Source of the DNA: CAZDXJ01 sp050303615
GTDB taxonomy: Bacteria > Pseudomonadota > Gammaproteobacteria > Methylococcales > Methylomonadaceae
Direction of reading: 5' to 3'
DNA length: 16,134 nucleotides
Assembly: GCA_050303615.1 (NCBI GenBank)
Contig: JBNLCC010000006.1
Span: 1 to 16,134, forward strand
The translations under genes were made by a program, and so were the position numbers. Shown here in pieces: positions 15,436 through 16,134 of this stretch; position 1 is the stretch's first letter; each line of letters opens with the position of its first letter. Below the pieces are notes generated by a model. It saw only the letters and a list, made by a program, of their open reading frames with translations, had not been told where the DNA came from and did no database searches.

Positions 15436-16134
15436 TCACTTGTCTTGAATCTGCAGGATCTCTACGGCTTTGCCGTCCTCCGGGTCGTACGCCCATAGAA
15501 CCGCTGCGCCATTCTTGAGGGTCCACAGAATCCAATAGGTCTGACCGTCCTTCTCCCAGTGAATGGCACGGGCCGGTCGGGCGAAGGTGTAGCCCTGGTC
15601 GGGAAGTTCGCTGAAGGCCTTCTTGGCCTCCGCCGGAGCGAAGCGCAGCGCATGATCTTCGCGGTCGTATTCATCATTTACGTCGCCGCACCATGGATTG
15701 AAGGCACCACGCAATTCGTCGGTCACCAGCAGATTCAACTGCTCGATATCGATCGCATCCTGGAGGGCGGGATTAGTCACCTCGACCTTTACAACTTCCT
15801 TCTGCGCCATTTCCTTGGCCCGGTCGAAGGCGAAGCGTCCGTCTACCATGGTTGCTAGGACTGTGGTTTCCAGCAGCTTTTCGGGGTCTTTTAACTCCAT
15901 GATGTTGCGATCGAGAATAACGAAGTCGGCCAGCTTACCCACCTCGATCGATCCAATCTTGTCTTCCATCCGCAACTGCCAGGCCGGGCCGATGGTGACT
16001 GCCTTGATCGCTTGCTCCATGTTAAGATGCGGGGCGCCCGGCGGGAACGGCTTTGATACTTCGGGGGGCTGCAGGGTGCTCTTGAACGTTACCGCCCCAT
16101 AGATCTGACTCAGCATGCCAACGTTGGTCATCGG
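15436..16134 (-). CDS. Second exported amidohydrolase, tandem paralog, N-terminal part outside window
   Basis: Only the C-terminal 232 residues are inside the window; the frame is open to the last base, so the gene continues beyond 16134. It matches the downstream gene closely: AVTIGPAWQLRMEDKIGSIE against AVTIDAAWQLRMEDKIGSLE, then GKLADFVIL. The shared C-terminal extension follows (DIEQLNLLV, WCGD, GYTFARPARAIHW, LWTLKNGAAVLWAYDPEDGK, VEILQIQDK). The catalytic metal ligands lie outside the window and cannot be checked. The gap to the next gene is about 85 bp, with no terminator seen, so the two are probably co-transcribed. The pair is best explained by tandem duplication. Confidence 0.88.
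   Translation of the reverse strand, partial: PMTNVGMLSQIYGAVTFKSTLQPPEVSKPFPPGAPHLNMEQAIKAVTIGPAWQLRMEDKIGSIEVGKLADFVILDRNIMELKDPEKLLETTVLATMVDGRFAFDRAKEMAQKEVVKVEVTNPALQDAIDIEQLNLLVTDELRGAFNPWCGDVNDEYDREDHALRFAPAEAKKAFSELPDQGYTFARPARAIHWEKDGQTYWILWTLKNGAAVLWAYDPEDGKAVEILQIQDK

Overview
The window looks like chromosomal DNA of a Gram-negative bacterium, most likely a proteobacterium (gamma-like). The reasons are a sigma-54 enhancer-binding regulator with a matching -24/-12 promoter, classical Sec signal peptides, a GlxA-type regulator and mid-range base composition. The genus cannot be read from the sequence. No rRNA, tRNA or CRISPR array was seen. The region has the character of an accessory region: complete genes alternate with broken genes, a transposase remnant and a duplicated 54-bp element.

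Left part (1-2650, + strand). A Fis-type sigma-54 activator, cut by the window edge, is followed by a cluster of TGTCTCA half-sites, a well-spaced sigma-54 promoter and a gene for a secreted protein built of two similar domains. A strong intrinsic terminator closes this unit. It reads as a self-contained regulator, enhancer and secreted-product module.

Middle-left (2650-7654). A 54-bp element abuts a transposase fragment. A GlxA-family regulator (DJ-1/PfpI plus AraC domains) follows on the + strand. Convergent to it is a two-gene minus-strand operon: an SLC13/DASS-type transporter with a Crp-like N-terminal domain, coupled by an ATGA overlap to a membrane-anchored periplasmic binding protein. 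That pairing is the best candidate here for an unusual system.

Middle-right (7655-11650). A 700-bp gene-free stretch carries an orphan terminator-like hairpin. Next comes a type I modification gene (hsdM) broken by a frameshift and an in-frame TAG. A truncated DUF262 stub overlaps its end, and the second copy of the 54-bp element follows. Then come a small multi-pass membrane protein resembling TMEM175/DUF1211 and a small two-cysteine periplasmic protein, both on the minus strand.

Right part (11900-16134, minus strand). Two tandem paralogous exported amidohydrolases share an unusual C-terminal extension. Downstream of them lies an exported protein gene that has decayed, with one frameshift and three in-frame stops but a coherent reading frame. 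The three genes may once have formed one transcription unit. Repeated pseudogenes and mobile-element scars suggest the 2.7-13 kb stretch is under reductive decay.
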